Under the pieces are notes generated by a model, which was not told the origin of the DNA, ran no database searches, and worked only from the letters and a program-made list of their open reading frames with translations. From the NCBI GenBank assembly GCA_037179385.1, contig CM074185.1, forward strand, positions 10,964,922 to 11,028,921: 64,000 nucleotides of DNA, written 5' to 3'. Position 1 is the first letter of the stretch; every line of letters begins with the position of its first letter. This stretch comes from Holothuria scabra (lineage: Eukaryota; Echinodermata; Holothuroidea; Aspidochirotida; Holothuriidae). Shown piece after piece: positions 38,001-53,000 of the stretch. A program made the translations under genes and the position numbers.

Positions 38001-41000
38001 GGGGAATCAGCTCCAAAAAAGTTGACTTTTTGAGTTAAAATTTCTAGAAATCCTGATCTTTTCACAACAAACATTGTCAAAAATTGACAAATATTTTTGA
38101 GGGGAAATTCCCCTCCCCACACCCCTCTCCTTCCCTGCCAAAATTCTGACACCAAGTGCCAATAATGATAAAAACTGTCTGAGGAACCATCCCGGCCTTC
38201 AACTGTCTTCGTCCCGTGACCTGACCATGAGCATTTGGGAAGAATTTCTTCTACCAAACTCACCATACATAGGATCAATATCAAATCCTTCTTCTAAACT
38301 CTTTTCTTCTGGACTTTTATCATTCTCCCCCTAAAGTTCAAAGGAAAACATTTTTAGTCATACTTGAAAAAGTCAATATCACATAATATATATACAAAGT
38401 TACTGTAACATTAAGTTGATACATGCATTAAAGGCCTAGGCTAATACTCTAACCCCAAATTCTCCTTATCTACTTATACCTCCCACATCCATCTAATACT
38501 CCTACCCATCCAGACCCTATCTCATTTTATTGCTTCAAGGTGACTATACAAGACCCCCAATGTTGAAATAAAAACACTCTCAGCAGAGGGCATGCTGTGT
38601 AATATAAGTTCCAGTCCTCTGCATTTTATAAGTTACTGTCAATCAAAGGGCTGAGCCAATTAAGAATTTATGTGTACCACTGCAAAAATTGTAGTCTGGG
38701 TGTGCAGGGCTGGAAATAATGTAACGTTGGTTTAAACTTCAGTCGTCCCAGGAACATGCGGTTAAAAAAATCTGGATGTCCCTCCAACTTTTAGGTTGTC
38801 ACACTATTAAATAGAAATGGCCTTGCAAATTCACAGTCTAGTTGAATAGCATATTAGGCAAGAAGCCTAAGCTACGAAAACGGCTAACAAAGCAACCAGA
38901 AAAGGGCCCCCGAAAACCCCTAAAGGAACGATCTTACTTAACACACTGGTCGGGTAAAGTGATGAAAATGATCCAGAGACGATGAAAAACTTCCTGCACC
39001 CAAAAAAACGTCCAAAGGAAAATCCCAAAAGACAAAAAAACGAGAGAGCTAATTAAACGTGACTTTAGCATTCCACTGGCAATGAAACAAGGGTGTGTTC
39101 AGGGAGGGTTCCTATTGGGCTATAGCGCCACCTACAGAAGACATTGCCAGTAGTAATCCGCGGTAAATGGAATAGTCCATTTGTGGAACAGGTGAGGTAA
39201 GCAGGAGTGAAGTAGATTCACAGTCTAGTTGAATAGCATATTACAGTAAGTCAGGGAGCTGCATACACATTTCATGGAACTTTGCTAATGGAATTTTTTG
39301 CTCCAAACAAAAAATGAATACGTTGCATGACGCCAACTTACACAAAGTGTGCTGGACAAGTGCAGGTACAAAATGTTGTCCCATGGACAACCAGGAGATA
39401 ATTATTACCTGTCTCTGGCTAAAACCACTTGCCAGGGGCAAGTAGACAGCTGCTAATTTTGAGCCCTGGATGAAAATTGACTGTCTTTAAACTTACCTCT
39501 GATATCTCTCCCATGAAGGGTTCCTTCTCGTCATCTATCTCCATCACAGCTTTTTCCACCTGGACCTGTTGGTCACTCTCAATGTTAATGGGCCCACCCC
39601 CATCTTGCGGCAGTTCTAACTGAGCATCTGGTACTTCGTCCTTCCCCCCCAGACCCAGCTTTTTGATGTTTTCCTGGTTCCTTTTATTAATTTCTTCTTC
39701 CATTTGTCGTTGCATATCTTCAACAACCCCACCCAGGCCCCCACTATCACCCTTCCCTTCAGACTCCTTCACCTCTGGCTGCCTCACTCCTCCCCCTGGT
39801 GGACCCTTCTTGGGATGCCGTTGCTTCTGTGTAAAACAAAAAATAAACAAGATTACAGTAGGTAAAATTGCATCCAAATAAATCACTTGAAGGAAATTTG
39901 TCGTCCTACACAGCAGCATATAAATCATCAAAGATGCTACAAAATACACACAGATAAGATCTGTACTATAAATAGGCTAAGCTGAGAAATTTTGCACTTC
40001 AGTCTAAGTCACAAAGAGAAAATGTACCGATGCGTACAAATACGTCTGCCTCACCCAAGCAAGTTCTTCAGTAAATGTCAACTGACTTCATAAATGCATT
40101 CAAAGACTTGAATGTACACTTCACAAACTTCCCAGGAGTCTTTTAATCACACAATAAGAAAAATTAAATCAGAATAAGAAAATAAAATATACTGTAATAT
40201 ATAAAAATTGGCCAGAGAGGGAAAAATTGCATGTTCATCTAAAAAGTGTTATCACAGTACAAGAGATGCCTAATACTGTAAATGCATAATTCTTCTAATA
40301 AATGTACAGTATTAACAGAAGTACAGTAAGCTAGTACTGTTTTAAGTGTTGAATGTGTCATTACCATTTTCTGCTTTGGAAATGTACATTAAAAAGCAAA
40401 TTGCCCTTTGAGTGAATAACAAAGCCTTAATTGTGTCCTTTGAAAGCGACATTGTATAAGCTTCATCCCTGAATGATCTGTCAATCCCACACCTTTGGCT
40501 TTCTGCACTACAATGAACAAACCAAACTTAATAAATTGTGCATGAAGTGTCAAAATATCGATTTTTTATATTTGGGTCCATGTCCACACACATTCCCCTT
40601 CCTTTCTCCCCTCCTGCCTTCTTTACAGCATCTGACTTGCAGTCTGGAGATAAACTTGGGGTTCAACTCCTGGCTGGGTCATACCGAAAACTCTACAAAT
40701 GGAACCCTCTGGTATTGTGCTGCTCAGGATAAGCAATGGAGTGGATAAAACAAGCCAGTGACTGAACCACAACTAGAAAAAAAGGCTGTGGTCAGCCTGA
40801 TTACAGCCAATTGCTTAGAAACAAGGCTGTAAAACTTCATCTTGTCTAATCCTCTTGCCTTCTCCAACAAACAAAAAAAAAAAAAAAAACTTGTTGTAAA
40901 TTATTTAAAAATTTCAACTTTCCTTTTAGTTCAAATCTTTCCAAAAGATGGCATCCTTTGCAATGGAAAAAAACACAAATGGCAAAAGAAAGAATTCCCT

Positions 41001-44000
41001 TTTCCTGAACCCCCCAGAAGTCCACCATACCCCAGGGAAAACAAAAACAATTGTTACCCGTTACTATCACTCACCATTTTTTTAATTTCATCCTCTGCCC
41101 TTTTCTTGAAGTTAGGATCTATATTTACAATATCTTCATCAAGTTCTAGGTCCTCCTCTCTCTGATTCTGAGAAAATTTGATATCTGGTAAAGTTCCTTT
41201 CATATGAGGGGTAATATAAACAACTGATATGCCACCGATGAGTAGGACGGCCAAGACTAGTCTCTTCTGGAGCCGAGATAAGCCATTCCAACACTGATGT
41301 TAGAAAACAGAAAAAAAAAATGATTAGGAAATATTGGATTTCAGTTAGGAAAGATAGGAGTTAGCACCTTTGTTTTGTGAACCTTCCAGCCCTCCTTTTC
41401 TCAACTACTGTGTAGTAACTGTTGGACAGTCCATCTATTGCTGAATAACCACCAATGATAAGCTTGACCTGGTGGCACTAAGCCACGTCCTTTAAAAAGC
41501 TAACTACACTATCTCTTAAAAAGTTAATTCCCATGTTTCATCATGCACCTGCAGACTGTGTGTTTGGTCTAACAGTAAGAGTTTCCGCCTCTCATGTAGA
41601 AGGCTTGGGTTCTATTCCCAGGTCGAGTCATACCAAAGACTCTAAAAATGGAACCTAGCTATTGCGGTTGTGAATGATGCTCTGCATACTGTAGGCAATG
41701 GAGTAGGGAAAATACGCCAGTGAGCCACTGCTAGAAAAAAGGCCATGGCCAGCTCAACTTGAACCAATTGGTAGGAAACTGGGCCGTAAAACTCCAAATT
41801 CATCACCAGCAGAATGATCAATTTTTTTATCTGGCTCTGCTTTTTTGTCTGTTAGATCATATCTGGTAATTGTTTGCAAGAAAAACACAACAGAACTTGA
41901 TGAAGCCTTTGAAGCTCACACGGATACAACTGTAACAGTGATGTATGGTACACATTTATTTAATCATGAAATTTCCTTGTTTGAGTAATGTTGTTAGATG
42001 AGGTTTAATGGCTCAGTTTCTACCTCTTCTAGGAAGATATAATATAAATATTGTAGTTTGCTCCATGAACTTTGTCAGAAAAATAGTAAAATACTGTAAA
42101 ACAAGTTAAATGAGAACAGTTTGTGTTTATAGTCGATTTTTTTAACTTTGTTAGAGCCAGACTCGATATACTGCAAACCCAAAACAAGTTATCTTCTTTA
42201 CAACAGGAACCCAGCACTTTATGGAACGGTTGTTTGATTAAAATCATCCCACATAAACTCATGACTTTAACTGATAAAGCCATGATTTTTATTGATTCAT
42301 TTGATTTAAGTTTTTTTGATATATTGATTTTTTTTATTTAAATCACACTTTTTCTTGCGAAAAAGAAAAAATCACCAATACCGTTTTTTGGGGGAATAAA
42401 TTTTCACAACTTTTTAGGGATAGATGCGCACTGTTTTAACGAGGTGTTTCTTGATTGGTTGTTGCCATTGTATTGTATCGAATGTTTTCTTTGTTAGGGT
42501 TAGGGATTAGGCTTTCGTTAGCCAAGAAGGAAATTTCTTGTTAAACAGTGCGCATCTCCCCCTTTTTAAAGCTCAAAATTATCAGTTGTGTACAGTAGGT
42601 GAAAAAGCAGTTGGCCATGGGACAAGTGGTTTAGAAAGAGTTGTTCGTCCCTCCAAATTGTAGGTTGTCCCACATAAAATAATTTTGGCATACATAAAAT
42701 AGTGTATGCCAAAGTTGTGCAGAATATTCAATATTGCACTTCTCAATTGCCACCCCAACCTCCAACGACCAGGGGATGGTTGGGCTTAATGGTTGGGCTT
42801 AATGAAGCAGGACTTCACAGTTATTTTGTTCCCACAGGGCCGGAACTTGTGCCAGGATTTGGCACAATCTGGAAGGCCAGGCAAATCGGCCAAGCACCTA
42901 CTCGTGACATGCATAGTGACTGTCAGGCAGGTGTGGGAACTTGGCCAGGGATTTACCCTTGATCAATGTCCCACCCTGCCCAGACATGGCCAGGTTCTGG
43001 CCAGGGATTTACCAATTTTAAAAATGAAGTTCCAGCCAAGACCCGACTATCCCCAGGTCTAGGGTGGTCAGGATTCCAATCCGTAAGTGCATATGGGAAG
43101 AGTACAGTACTGTAGCATGTAAAATGTACATTTTATAATAGATTTCCTGCTGTGCAGAATTTTTTTCCAAGTTTTACAATAAGTTTAATCATACAGCAGG
43201 CTGACATGAAGTGTGCAAACAGATTAAAACATGCATGTATTAAAAGTGGTTGTCCCATGGTGGACCAGGAAATAACTCTTGGTTGTCCCGAGCAAAAAGA
43301 ACTTTGTCTGGGACAAGTGGATAACTGCTAATTTCCAGTCCTAGTTTTCCAGGACTCCCCCAGAACCAAAAACAGGACTTTTATGAGTTAAAGCCATTCA
43401 CTTGACATTTTAACTAAAAATTAAGTTGAAAAACAGTACTAAATTTGGATATTACTGTTATGAGTGAGCACACACTTTGATATTGCAAATGAGGCTGGAA
43501 CACTTTGGAAATATTTGTATGATTTTTTCATGACTTCACACAATTTCCCTGATTTCAAGACTTTTTGCAAGGTTTTAAAATTTTTTTTTTCCAAATTCAC
43601 ATGACTCTTCCTGGTTTTCCATGAATGCAGGAAATCTGTAAGCATTTACTCCTCATCCCCAACCCCACTCCCCCCCCCTCCCACCTAGAACAAAATTTAT
43701 GCTGCACACTTCTGTGACAATATGGAAAATGTTTCAGAAGATGTACAAAGTACTGCAAGGCATAAGAAATCTACTGTAGAGTAAAGTGGGCTTCATTTAA
43801 TATGCTACTGTACTTTGTATTTGTACCAGTTTTTAAGGAAATCATTGCATGCTTTTAATACCTTTTATCAGGCTAGTCATCTATTACTTCCTGTATTTAT
43901 CAAACCTGTGTAAAATCACAATTATACATTATATGGTCTGGGGAACTAGCTGTTCCCAGTGCTTGTATGAGCCTAATTGATAGACCACAATCTATTGAAT

Positions 44001-47000
44001 ATACACCGACTGTGAAATATGTATACACACTGAAGCATTGATCCTCACAGCTCTTAACAAAGAGTTACAAGCCTGTAAATCAAGTTAAATGAGCTTAACT
44101 AAAGAGTTTTAACACTACTGTTTAAACTGATTTGTGTCAGATGTATGTACAATACTGTACATAGAATCCCTTAATACTGTACTTCTGCCCTTGACAGCTA
44201 AAATGTTAAAATTGTCAAAAACATGAAATTCAAAACTCATGATCAAGTCATTTTAAATCAGAAACTAAAAAAACTGTGATAATTGACTAAGGACAGGGTC
44301 CAGGGGACAGTCAGGAGGTGAAAACTCCAATTTTCTATGTACATGAGATCGTTCAGCAGTTGCACAGACTGTACAGAATAAACTGCACAACATACTACTG
44401 TAAATTATGTAGGCCAATGTAACTTTAAAGAAAGAAAGGAAAGATAAATGTATGCACAAATACTGTACCTATACAGTATTACAACTGCTCATTACTAATA
44501 ATTATTAATGGTAAAAGGGGTCTTTGAAAAGTTTGATCACAAATGATTGAGTCCTGGCCTATACTGTAGCTACTGTAAGGACAGACACTAATTTAAGGCC
44601 TATATACTGTACATAAGGTTCTGTTGTTATGCATCCCTGCATCCAGTTGTTACTTTGTTAAAGATGGAATTTAACACACCAACATGAATGTTTCATATGA
44701 CAGTTAGATGTTAAAATACTGTACAAGTTCAAATAGATGGTTTCAAATATGATGGATTATACAGAGTAGTTTAAGTTCTGAAAACCACATGCACATACAT
44801 AGGTTCAAGTCCTCCTCTAATAGTCACCCCTTATGACAGGAAGCCATGGACATACTGGGATCCCCAACCTCCTGTAGGGCAAACAGCATAAAAAAGGTCT
44901 GTACTGGGCAAGTACAGATGGACCTTGCCAAAGGGTGCCCTGAAGTAGCTGTGGCAAAGGGCAACCTCACTGTCTTCTAATTTAAACAAACTCTGGCTGG
45001 ACACAGTTTCAATTAAGTACAGTACTACTCAGGACAGTGTACAATCTAAAGTACAGTACACTACAGGCCTACTGTACATTTTAGTGTTTCAACTGATGTC
45101 AAACAGAATCCGTTTGGTGTGAACACTTCAACAGAGTGGGAAATCAGTACTTTTATCATGGATGCCCCTACTGTAGATGGCTTAGTTATAAAACGTACAT
45201 GTTGAGCTGATGAAGAGGGGAGCGTGCAGGCCCAGAAACAAGATATATTGGTCACAGAACCACACACCACTGCACACAAAAAAGATACCTTGGTCAGGGA
45301 ACTGCACGCCACTGCACACAAAAAAGATATCTTGATCAGCAACTGCACACCACTGCACGCACACAAAAAAAATGCTTCATGAATATTGTACTCAATAAAG
45401 ATTCCCCTCTCAAATATCCCTCCCTTCAAAATTTTGATCCCAACATAAACAAACCTAGTGTTTCTTATTTCTTAACAAATAACAAATATACTGTAACAAA
45501 TGCACCTGCCTGAATGGTACATACCTTGGACTTTGAGAGAGGGCCATCCATAGAAAGAGACATAGTAATGAAAAGCAGACAAAGGATTAGAAGGACATTT
45601 TGAGCAAAAATTCAGTTTTTACAGGCATATGAAAAGGACAAATCAAATCTACACACTACACAGTGGGGTGAAACTTCTATTCAAATTGCATGTATTCTGA
45701 AGATATCCATAAATGAAGTCACTAGATTTACAATATGTTCCATCTGTGACCCTCAGTTCAGCGGTGGCTACAGTATCACTTCCTCACATTGACAAGGAAT
45801 GTTTTGTTTCCCTTTGTTTATTCAGACTGTTGTGTTGACCTTGAAGTTAATAGGTACTGGACCTTCTTGTGGGGAATGCAAAGTTTGTAAACTTTTCATG
45901 TCACTTATACAACCACATTCTGATAATGTGTTTTGAGGAGAAAATCTGTTTTTTAGTTTAAAGAAAAACAAAGACTTTCCATCAGTGTAAGGGCATGATG
46001 TTATATGTGCTTGCCTGCAGAAATTTACATTCCGTTGAAAATGTGACAACTTCAACTGCCCATATCTTGAGAACCACACATTAGAGCTGAATGCAAATTT
46101 CACTGAAATGATAATTGGAGTAAAGTGTACCCCTCTAACTAACCAAAACTTGATGTGACCTTAAATCCTTCATGTTAAAATCTTGACTCTAAGGCCCTAA
46201 TATACTGTACAATGAAGATGCTTTTGTAATTTAAAACTTGGCACTGACAATTCAACCAGGGCTGACAAACTTCCCTCTTTTTGTACAATTTCACACCCCA
46301 GGGTATTTCAATAGTGCAAATATGGTTTACTGAAATTATTTACATAGGCCTACAGCACAAAGTTCATTAATTACCAGCATAAGATCTATTGGAAGTGGTC
46401 TGTACAATTTAGCTCATTGTGAGGTGTAAACTGACTGTGCAGCTCTACAAAGATATAGGCCTATATGAAAGACTGACTTACCTGTGTGCATTTTAAAGGG
46501 TGGTCACTATACTGTGCAGGGAATGATTTAGTGTTCAAAATGCTGTGCAGGGAATGATTTAGTGTTCAAAATGTGCATACTGTAGCAATTTTGCTGTTTC
46601 TACAACATGCTCCTCTTTTGCAAAAACATTGAAAACCCATGGGTACAATTTATACAGTACAAAATCTGCTACACTATTTTGTATAATTAATACAGCAATT
46701 TGTCCATTTTATGTGGCAAATGGGATGCAGCACTGGATAAATTCTACTGCGTACAGTGCCATGGTCTCCTGTAAAATGATTGAAACTGTGGATATCAAAG
46801 ACCTCCCCTGCCTTGAATCCTAGGAAAGAGACTATTTCCTCTACTGCAGGTTAGTTTACACTAAGTGAGATGGGATTCAAAGGTCTGTGGACATTAAAAA
46901 ACAACATTTCCTTAATCGATAGATTGTTAGATGAAACCACTGTTCATCCCCTCAAAGTTTCTCAAAGAGATTCCCAACGGTTAAAAAATTTCAGAAATAA

Positions 47001-50000
47001 ATCCAACCCAAATGACAAGGATCAGCTGATGCTCATTAAGTATTCATTTTGATGACGTACGTGCAGTGTTGCAGTGCAGACAGATGTAGAGGTTGAAGCT
47101 AATTCTGCTCAGTATAATATCAATGTATGAATGTGTAATATAGTGTCATCTAGAGTGGAAAATGGTAATACTGTATTAGGGCCACATACTGTAACCTAAA
47201 AGCTAAGAAAAACTTGCAAAAAGCCTAAGGGGTCATTTTCCACTAAACTGTTTAGGCAAATGTGGGAGTTATGCCAAAAATTTCTATAAAAGGTTTCCTT
47301 TTTTTAAGATAACATAAAACAAGAAAAGAATCTATCTGTTCCAATAAAGTTTTTAGGTCAGGCACATCATTTCCACCAGGGCATCAAAAATTGATTACCT
47401 TACTAGCGGTCTACTCTCACCTGTACAGCCACAAGTGAGAAACACCTCAGGATGCAACTATTGCACCGTTCTTAATGAATATTTCTGTAATATGATTGAT
47501 GGTGTTATGAACCACTGTGGTATGGGAATTGCTCTTCTGAGAAAAACAACATCAGAAAACTTCATAATTATATTTTATTTTTCTACAGAAAGATGAGAAT
47601 TTAAGCTTGAGCAATGATAGCACACTGTGATGTCATAATACTGTACAGTACATGCACAGTGCACAGTGACCTGAGCGTCTAATTAAACAATGAATTTATT
47701 TCTGTCAAAACATATTTTTTAAAAGAGGGCTACTGTCTTATATTGAGTCATATAATACCATTCTGTAGTTTTATCCAGTACCTATTTAAAAATAAAAAAA
47801 AAATGGGATTGTAAAATTATGAAAATTTGAGGAAAGCTAATGCAATGTTTCTCTTAAAACTGTTTTGGACCAGTGGCAGGGAGCATGGGGGTGTTAGCCC
47901 CTCTGCAAGACTACCTCACCCAGAAACTTTCCAAGAGTGAAGAAGGAATAGTATGCAATGTATATTTAAAATGGCAATCACAGTTTGCCAGCAAATACAG
48001 TATTAACTTTTCGTTCCATCGCTTTACTTAGTTTCTCCTTTTTAATTGATTATTTACCAGAATCAATAGACAATGAAAAAGTCTTTGAAGTTTCAAGTGA
48101 AAAGAAACATTACTGTAATTCTGTTTTCATTATATCGTTAAAATTAATGGGAAATTTTTAATTTCTTTGGGGTAAAAAATCCCACACAGATCATGACAGA
48201 AGAAAGACAGCCTCACCCATACCAATCGACCAATCACAACATCAGACCATGATGACAGATCACCTTTTGCTAAGTAGTACTGTAGTTTTAACACAATGTA
48301 CGATTGCTTGTGTTAATTGCAAAATTTAAACTTGTAAAACCACCTAAATTTGCCCCTTTAAACTGCATCATACCATAGGTAATTAGACCAGTAGGCCCTG
48401 TATACTGAGAAACTATTGCCAATTTGAGATGAACAGTAATGTTTCTCCTTTTGGGTTTGTAACTTTGACAAATTCAGATAACTTTACAGGTTAATTGCCA
48501 ACAATATAGATCTATAGACATCTGAAAACAGTTTTATACTCCTTTACAGATGCAGGTATAGGCCTATTTGACAAGACTTAGTACTACTAATTTTGGAATA
48601 TTTGTCAGGTAAAAAAAAATTCCACAGAGATGCAATATTTACTAGACTAAAACTGTTGCACATGGTACCTAACCAATGATCCAGGACATAAGACCATGAT
48701 TTTGGGCCATTTTTTTGTTACTGTAGTTTTAAGTCAATACCGTACAAATGTGGGGCAGATTAGCCCTGAAGTTGTGAAAAACTGTAACAATTTACAAACT
48801 TTGACAGACTCTTTAAGCACGGTACATGTAGGCCTAAATACATATGTGTGGGTTTGTATAATTGAAAACAACACTAACATCGTGAACAAGACATCATTAA
48901 CCAAGTTAACAGACTAGTGTGAATCTACCTGTACTAGACTTCAAGCCATTATTAGGGCTGTTACTGTAACTTTCATTAATTAGTAAAACATTTTATCACA
49001 TTCTTTTTCGCTTAATAGACAATTAATTGCATTTGCCTCTCCATAAAGGAATTCTCCCAAACTGCGCAAAGGATTTGTGTAACAATAAGCAGCTTTAAAG
49101 AAATGTCAATTTGAGGCTAAAGTAAAAATATAGTAACTGCATTTAAAACGTGCCATCAATCTATGTTTTGTTTATGTCAATGTAAGTGTGTATGTATGTT
49201 TGTTTGTGTGAGTATAGGTGTGTGCTCCCATTTGTGTGGGTGGATTGCTATAAAGTAGATGAGTCTGGTCATGGACATGATCTGAGGTTCTAATAGGTGG
49301 ACAAATTTTTGCCCCAACAATCCACAAACCACATCTACACCCCTAAAACCCTGCTAAAGGAAATATTGCATTTGTTTTGCAAAAAAAATTCATATTCAAA
49401 TATGCCCGATATCCTAAATCACGGGGAGATCTCATTAAAACATGTATTTTAGCCTTTGGGATATGCATGAAAAAAAAATCTGAATATTGTCATTAACTAT
49501 GGAATAATAAAGCCTACCAAAGATTTTTCACTTACTGCAACTGTCCACATTTTTAACATTATTCTTCATGAATACAGTACCGTGTCGGAACTTAATACAC
49601 AATGTACTCTTGTAAATTAAAATTTTGCATCTAGCCAAAGTTGCAAACTTCACCAACATTAATACAACTAACAGTTGGGCGGCCACAACTAACTCAGACT
49701 TGTCATCATTAAAGGGCCAAACCTCTCACCCCAAACTATAGTTTTGGTACCCAGGTACCAAAATTCTCAATGGGCTCAGCTCTTTGACTGACAGCTAATT
49801 CAAACAATGCAGAATGCCAAAGCTTATATTAAACAGTATGTATGGTACTGAGAGTGTTTTGATTATATAAATTGAGTTTTTCTATACTCACCCTGAAGCA
49901 ATACACTGAGATTGTGTCTGGATGAAGATGAATTTCAGACAATTGTGGGAGGGGCTTCAGTAAGAGGGTTAGGAGAATTGGTACTGTTTGGGGTGAGAGA

Positions 50001-53000
50001 ACAGGGCCTTTAAATTTGAAAGCAGAGCTTCTATGGAACTCATACCCATTATAATTCCCCTTACTGGTGCAGTCTATTGGAGCATGATCTTACTGTACTC
50101 TGGTGTCATGAGCCTACCAATGCTCCAAACAACCTGACAGTATCCAAGCCCCCTCTCCCCCCCCCCTGCCATTTGCATAATTACGGTATTGAAAGACTGC
50201 ACATAACAGTTTCAATGTACACAACTACCGTGAGACATACTATTTGTTATTGTACTGCATTTTTAATGTTCTTGAGTTTATATACTATAGAGACTTTGCA
50301 ATTACGTCAAGCAAGTTCCGCCATGCTGGAGAACATTCATGCCAAATACACGTGGCTTTGTGCCGAACGCACTGCACAGAGTGCATTGTAGTATGCACGG
50401 TGTGTGCACATTCAACGAGCAAGCACGGCCAGTGTGGTTTACTACGTAGTTACATATGCACTCCAACATGGCTGCTGGAGAGTATTATGACGTCATGTGA
50501 AAAGCCTCTATAGACTACTGTGTACAGGGATAGATTATGTAGGGGTTACACTGTACAGTACATTGGGGGAGAGATAATAGAGAATTTCCAGCTGTCATTT
50601 GATGGCCCCATTTCCAACTTATTCACCCTAATACTCAAAAATAATAAACAAAGAAAAAATAGGCAGGCCTGTTAAACAAAATAAATTAAATAAAAACTTA
50701 CAGTTTGTAAACAGAAGATCCCAAGACAAAAGGCAAGTCAGTAAGTCAATGAATTTTCCACACAAACCAAATTAATCAAGGCTGCTCAAAAATGTTAATT
50801 TCCCATGAAGGAAATTATATTATTTTCCAGTCTGGAATAAGATTTCCCATTCATTTCTCTATATTTTCATTTTCTGTATAAACATGCAAAAGGGAAATTT
50901 CCTTTAAAATGATATCCCTCCAGAGGCCCAAATTTGGTGGGAAGGAACCTCTCAGAATCTGGACTTACTTCTTCCACCCACCCACACAAACCATGCAGTA
51001 AACTGTTCGCACAAGGGGTTCAAATGGTGTAAGTCTCAGCCTAGAGCAGTTGTTTCCAAGAGGGAAGCAGTGACATATAGGGGCCACAGACGCAACAAAT
51101 CATTCAATCAATCAAAAATATGTACAAAAAGATAGGGTCTAGGTTTTCCACATCTGGGAAACCCAGACCCATACATATGTAGCTATTTTTGAAAAATGCT
51201 CAATGAAGAAGACTTGAAACTATGAGACGGATGATTACATTCTTTACTTCAATCACATTTATAGGAAAGCAGTGGCCTATTGTAACCAGACATGCATGCA
51301 GTATCTACAGTATCCCAACATACTGGCATACAAGGAGTTGGATGGGACCTACTCTAAGCCCTGAGGAAGCATACATGTCAGTATCCTGGTCAATTGATTC
51401 TTAAAACATACAGTATACCAGTTGTTTCCAACAGTCACTTGTCGTGAAAAGTGATTGAAGGTGATAAAATCTGTAAAAATTCTCCATTTTAGCAATTTTT
51501 AAGCTGGGTCTGGGTATTCTAGGTTTAGGTTCTTGGTTTTCCAGGTTTAGGGTTTAAGGTCTTGGTTTTCCAGGTCTAATATTTCCAGACACCTGGTATT
51601 TTTGGTTCTTTCAAGAAAAGAAAACACAAGTCCATGACCAATCTTTCTAGGTGGATGCTCAAGTGCCCAGTGGATGGTTTACTGTTTTATTGCAGCTTTT
51701 GTTTGATTTCATCACTTCAGATGTACAAAAATAAGAACAACCATAGTTTGAATAGTAGGCCTAATAAGGGTGCTTTTACACTAGATCTGTATTTGATTGC
51801 CTGGGCGGGGTCTGATCCACTGTTCAAGATAAAATTTTTGGTGTAAAAGCAAGGGGAGACATCCAGAAATGATCGCCAGATTTTGATCCTAGCGAGGGGG
51901 AGGATCAGACCCCATGCAAGCAATCAAATTTGTAGTGTAAATTATGCTCCCCAGATCATTGTCGACCTTTTGTCCACACTTGCTTTCTCTTTTGTTATCT
52001 TTTGTTTACATTTTGATGCACATGCACGTGTTTGTATTTTGTAATTCATTTGGAGCCAATTCTGCTGAAGCACAGAGGAGGATAAAAGAATGAGGAAAGT
52101 GTAAATGCACAAGGATCAAGCCATACACATATTAACTCGATATGCTGATAACATCGCAGGTGGAAGAAGGACTTACATTCATGTACAGTATAAGAAACTC
52201 TGCTGGCTTACGAAAAATCCCACCTTCTACTGTACTGCACAATCCAAACAACTTAATGTACTTTTTAATAGTGTTGTAGTGCTCGAGACTGGTCTCAGTC
52301 TCAAGACCAGGTTTTCTCGGTCTTAGTCTCAACACACTGTGGTACCTCCGTCTTGGACCCTTGTGGTCTCAGAAATTGGTCTGGTCTCACTTCGAGACCG
52401 GCCAAAAATTTGTCAGTTTTTCTTTGTTCTTGAATGAGGTGCTTGTTGTCCATTGTTATTTTATGATGGATATCAATAACATCAAATACCAGTAACCTTT
52501 CTAACCTCACCATACTTTATAAACTCATAGTTAACTTTCAAAAAAATTTGTTGATTTGAAAAATAGTTCATCATTGAGGAAAGAATTAGTACTGTAGTCA
52601 TCTAATGAGTTCACACACTCTATCTATTAGATTAATTTTCTTCTGTGAGTTGGTGAGTGGGTCTTTAACTTGGTCAATGAGGATAATGTAACACAGTACT
52701 AGTGCTATGCACTATCACCAAGGTTAGGTTACTCAGTGTAATCAGTAGTGCGAGTCCTGTGCTGCACTGCATGTGTGTTAACTGTGAGTGTTGAATAACT
52801 TGAATTCCCCTAAATTCTGTCTTCAGTGCTATCTGTTTCTGGCTTTTATGGATTTTACTCAATCTGTCAACTAATAACTAATAACCTTATGTTAGCAAAA
52901 TTGGAAAACAGGATGAACACTTATACTATTCTCTTAGATAGTTCTCACGTGACGTCATAATAGCATATACAGTAGCATATTTCAGCCATGTTTGAGGGCA

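Noticed and set aside
39663..39881. + strand frame across the MAN1B1 stem exon
   Set aside because: Antisense shadow of coding exon 3. The minus frame joins in phase with neighbours on both sides.
42702..43062. Overlapping + strand frames with TGGCCAGGGATTTACC words
   Set aside because: The sequence repeats short palindromic words and sits within old CAGGG-type repeat material. No exon signals or similarity.
45061..45429. 122-codon minus frame with repeated CSGVQL-type units
   Set aside because: It is the translation of the 48-bp tandem repeat at 45239-45370, not a gene.
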